From positions 3,603,501-3,667,500 of the forward strand of contig CM061100.1 in NCBI GenBank assembly GCA_030770545.1: a DNA stretch of 64,000 bases, written 5' to 3'. The stretch is from Macropodus opercularis (lineage: Eukaryota > Chordata > Actinopteri > Anabantiformes > Osphronemidae). Below, piece after piece: positions 63,637 to 64,000 of this stretch (position 1 is the first letter of the stretch; each line of letters begins with the position of its first letter). The notes under the pieces were generated by a model that was not told the origin of the DNA, ran no database searches, and was given only the letters and a program-made list of their open reading frames with translations. The translations under genes and the position numbers were made by a program.

Positions 63637-64000
63637 ATATCCTTTTCAAATCACTCAATGTGTCACAGCTTAATCTCTGCTGTGCTGGCAGTAGGCGGTT
63701 TCCTGTCATTTTTTTAATGTCTTTATTTACCAAGGAATGACATTACCCTTTTTGCTTATAAATGAAAGCTCTCACCAAGAGCATTCATGGATATCCACAG
63801 AAACACCATAATCCTTTACTTATGGATGCTGAAGCCTAAATTAAGGCTGAAATTATTTAATGGCTCCTCAAGAGACTCTGTGTCATTCCTTCAAGACTTT
63901 CCTGCTATGATCTGGATCAGTGATGGATCTAATACTTTGTGCAGCTCATTAGTTTATGAATCAATGGTTATGGTTGTGCTGTCTTCATGCAGTGAGGCTG
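63637..64000 (+). other. rapgef1: start of apparent U12-type rapgef1 intron, truncated by the window edge
   Basis: Begins ATATCCTTTT, matching the U12 AT-AC 5' splice site. No convincing U12 branch site (TTCCTTAAC-like) with a following AC and no exon resembling YEKFSPFA is visible up to 64000. Confidence 0.75.

Noticed and set aside
63637..63673. Continuation of exon 18 into YPFQITQCVTA and a stop, with a GT donor near 63660
   Set aside because: It departs from the conserved YEKFSPFA sequence and would truncate the protein before the catalytic domain; the AT-AC intron explains the site better.

Overview
The window is nuclear DNA from a vertebrate, almost certainly a ray-finned (teleost, probably percomorph-type) fish. 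The evidence is a clear C3G/RAPGEF1 orthologue split into short exons with consensus splice signals, small introns, many (CA)n/(TG)n microsatellites, degenerate fish-type interspersed repeats, and repeated GCTAACGTTAGC-like words next to the promoter. There is nothing prokaryotic here (no operons, CRISPR or ribosome binding sites), and most open frames are chance frames.

Positions 1-34,400 hold no gene that I can support. They contain microsatellites, a piggyBac-like MITE with TTAA ends (1348-1618), an internally deleted DNA transposon with about 130-bp terminal inverted repeats (9640-10108), degenerate dispersed repeats, and several AT-rich, homeodomain-site-rich blocks that look like candidate regulatory elements. 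One GC3-rich open segment on the minus strand near 19.8 kb is an unconfirmed exon candidate. The region ends with a 180-bp pure GACA/GGCA/GATA array at 34,081-34,260.

From about 34.4 kb to the right edge the plus strand carries the 5' two-thirds of rapgef1 (C3G), the guanine-nucleotide exchange factor for Rap1/R-Ras that is recruited by Crk SH3 domains. A CpG-rich promoter drives a first exon (start codon 34697). A second N-terminal exon at 38346/38369-38450 can be either an alternative first exon or a symmetric internal cassette. After a 12.4-kb intron come the N-terminal regulatory domain (exons 2-5), the proline-rich Crk-binding region (exons 6-11), a run of three frame-neutral exons (12-14), the conserved linker (15-17) and the start of the RasGEF N-terminal (REM) domain (exon 18). 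The reading frame is continuous across every proposed junction and gives about 880 codons with all optional exons or about 729 without them. The catalytic CDC25-homology domain lies beyond the window.

The most notable points are: an apparent U12-type AT-AC intron after exon 18 (begins ATATCCTTTT); extensive frame-neutral alternative exons (105, 51, 162, 147 and 93 nt, plus a possible 57-nt one), one adding a YVNL motif of the Grb2-SH2 type; a triple CAG tandem acceptor at exon 9; an exon 3 that opens with a perfect donor-site consensus; and the simple-repeat array about 440 bp upstream of the start codon. I found no unknown multi-gene system.
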